Positions 4,559 through 5,663 of a stretch of 5,663 nt of DNA are shown one piece after another. Positions within the stretch are counted from its first letter, which is position 1; the number at the start of each line of letters is the position of its first letter. A program made the position numbers and the translations under genes. The notes under the pieces were generated by a model. That model was given only the letters and a program-made list of their open reading frames with translations. It searched no databases and was not told the DNA's origin. Source of the DNA: Muribaculaceae bacterium (GTDB lineage: Bacteria; Bacteroidota; Bacteroidia; Bacteroidales; Muribaculaceae); NCBI GenBank assembly GCA_029059965.1, contig JAIDUY010000438.1, positions 1-5,663 of the forward strand. Direction: 5' to 3'.

Positions 4559-5663
4559 CTATATATAGTTGAAGATGACTATGAGCAGCACGGCCAGGGG
4601 AGCGAAGACGCGGATGAGCCACAGCACGACGGGCGTCATGCGGCCCCGAAGGGTACCGTTGTTGCTCAGCTCGCTCTTAAGCAAGCCCTTGGGGGCGAAC
4701 CAGCCCATGTAGACGCACAGGCTGAACGCCACCGTCGGCAGCAGTATGTCGGTGGTGAATGAGTCGAGGAAGTCGAAGATTGTCATCCCTAAAATCTTGA
4801 AATCGGCAAGCGAGCCGAAAGAGAGCGAGCAGAGGGTGCTGAGAAGCACCAGCGGAAGCATCACCGTCAGCACGGCGGCGCGGCGGCTCATGCGGGCGCG
4901 GTCCTGGAGCATGGCAATGGGAACCTCGCAGATGGACACCGTCGAGGTCAGCGCCGCCACGAAAAGCAGCAGGAAGAACAGTGCCGACCAGAGCTGAGGC
5001 AGCGGCAGGCGGGCAAAGACCTCGGGAAGGGTCACGAAGACGAGCGTCGCGCCCTCGAGGGTCTCGCCGTCGAGTCCGAAGCTCATGACGGCAGGGAAAA
5101 TGATGAGTCCCATCAGCACGGCCACCATCACGCTGAGCAGCGACACGGTTACGGCGGTCTTGCCCAGGCGCGTCCCCGCGGGATAGTAGGAAGCATATGT
5201 CACCAGTATGCCCATGCCTATGCTGAGGCTGAACAGGGCCTGTCCCAGGGCGTTGATGACCACACGGGCGTCAATCTTCGAGAAATCAGGGTCGAGGAAG
5301 TAGCTCACACCCCTGCCGGCGTCGGGCAGGCTCAGGGTGATGCACAGCATGGCCAGCAGAATCACGAACAGTACCGGCATCATGATGTTGCTCATGCGCT
5401 CTATACCTTTCTGAACGCCGCCGAGCAGCACAAGTATATTGATGAAAACCAGGACGACAGTGTATATCGCAGGCTTGACGTCGGTGCAAATGTATTCCTC
5501 CATCCGCTCCACAAAGACCGCCTTGCCCGAAGCCGGTGTGGTTCCGTCGTAGAGGCCGCCGGCGACAGACTCGACAAGATATTCGAGAGTCCATCCCGCC
5601 ACGACCATATAGTACATCGAAATCAGATAGGCCACCAGCACCGAGACTGACATAAGGCGAATT
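4559..5663 (-). CDS. NSS (SNF) family sodium-coupled amino-acid-type transporter, N-terminus outside window
   Basis: The frame stays open to the window edge, so the first two spans and sodium-binding TM1 lie outside; ATG 5651-5653 is internal, not the start. Counting from it, about 364 residues remain, from TM3 (YLISMYYMVVAGWTLEYL) to the C-terminus. Against LeuT, Tyr15 matches substrate-contacting Tyr108, and residues 141-156 (FSLSIGMGILVTYASY) match half-broken TM6. TM8 carries LTSTVSI (235-241), with Thr236 and Ser237 at the Na2-site positions Thr354/Ser355. The QKGIERMSNIMMP segment is also a family mark. These features predict sodium-driven uptake of an amino acid or related compound across the inner membrane; the substrate is not determined. 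Met147 stands at the place of LeuT Phe259. The short tail ending LLIVIFNYI suits an 11-span bacterial member. It is followed after one base by a small membrane protein gene. Confidence 0.93.
   Translation of the reverse strand, partial: IRLMSVSVLVAYLISMYYMVVAGWTLEYLVESVAGGLYDGTTPASGKAVFVERMEEYICTDVKPAIYTVVLVFINILVLLGGVQKGIERMSNIMMPVLFVILLAMLCITLSLPDAGRGVSYFLDPDFSKIDARVVINALGQALFSLSIGMGILVTYASYYPAGTRLGKTAVTVSLLSVMVAVLMGLIIFPAVMSFGLDGETLEGATLVFVTLPEVFARLPLPQLWSALFFLLLFVAALTSTVSICEVPIAMLQDRARMSRRAAVLTVMLPLVLLSTLCSLSFGSLADFKILGMTIFDFLDSFTTDILLPTVAFSLCVYMGWFAPKGLLKSELSNNGTLRGRMTPVVLWLIRVFAPLAVLLIVIFNYI

Overview
The window looks like chromosomal DNA of a Bacteroidota bacterium, most likely a GC-rich gut Bacteroidales. 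A family such as Muribaculaceae is a guess from general feel, not a proof. The evidence is several Bacteroidota-type -7 boxes (TAnnTTTG) placed just upstream of genes, little sign of Shine-Dalgarno sequences, a TonB-receptor plug, a carboxypeptidase-regulatory-like domain protein, and a TPR/transmembrane/HTH protein of the style common in that phylum.

The window splits into two parts of very different base composition. Positions 1 to about 1760 are AT-rich (one 60-base line at 241-300 hand-counted at about 37% GC). They hold the C-terminus of an unrecognised plus-strand gene, a strong shared bidirectional terminator, a minus-strand gene for an exported protein with a carboxypeptidase-regulatory-like domain, and about 470 bases with no convincing gene. 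This last stretch ends in closely packed direct and inverted repeats. From 1761 onward the DNA is GC-rich (1921-1980 hand-counted at about 67%). The switch falls exactly where a TonB-dependent receptor gene is cut off after its plug domain. The simplest reading is that the left part is one end of an integrated mobile or genomic-island element that disrupted the receptor gene; no integrase is visible in the window.

The right part is ordinary-looking chromosome, all read on the minus strand. In transcription order: an NSS-family sodium-coupled amino-acid-type transporter (its N-terminus lies beyond the window), a 1-base-gap small single-span membrane protein, a tRNA-Thr(CGT) with its own good promoter and strong terminator, a lipoprotein-like TPR/transmembrane/LuxR-HTH protein with its own promoter, and the receptor gene fragment with its own promoter. 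The transporter and small protein look translationally coupled and may form one complex. The HTH protein sits directly upstream of the broken receptor and may have served the same nutrient- or envelope-sensing function, but that link is inferred from position only.
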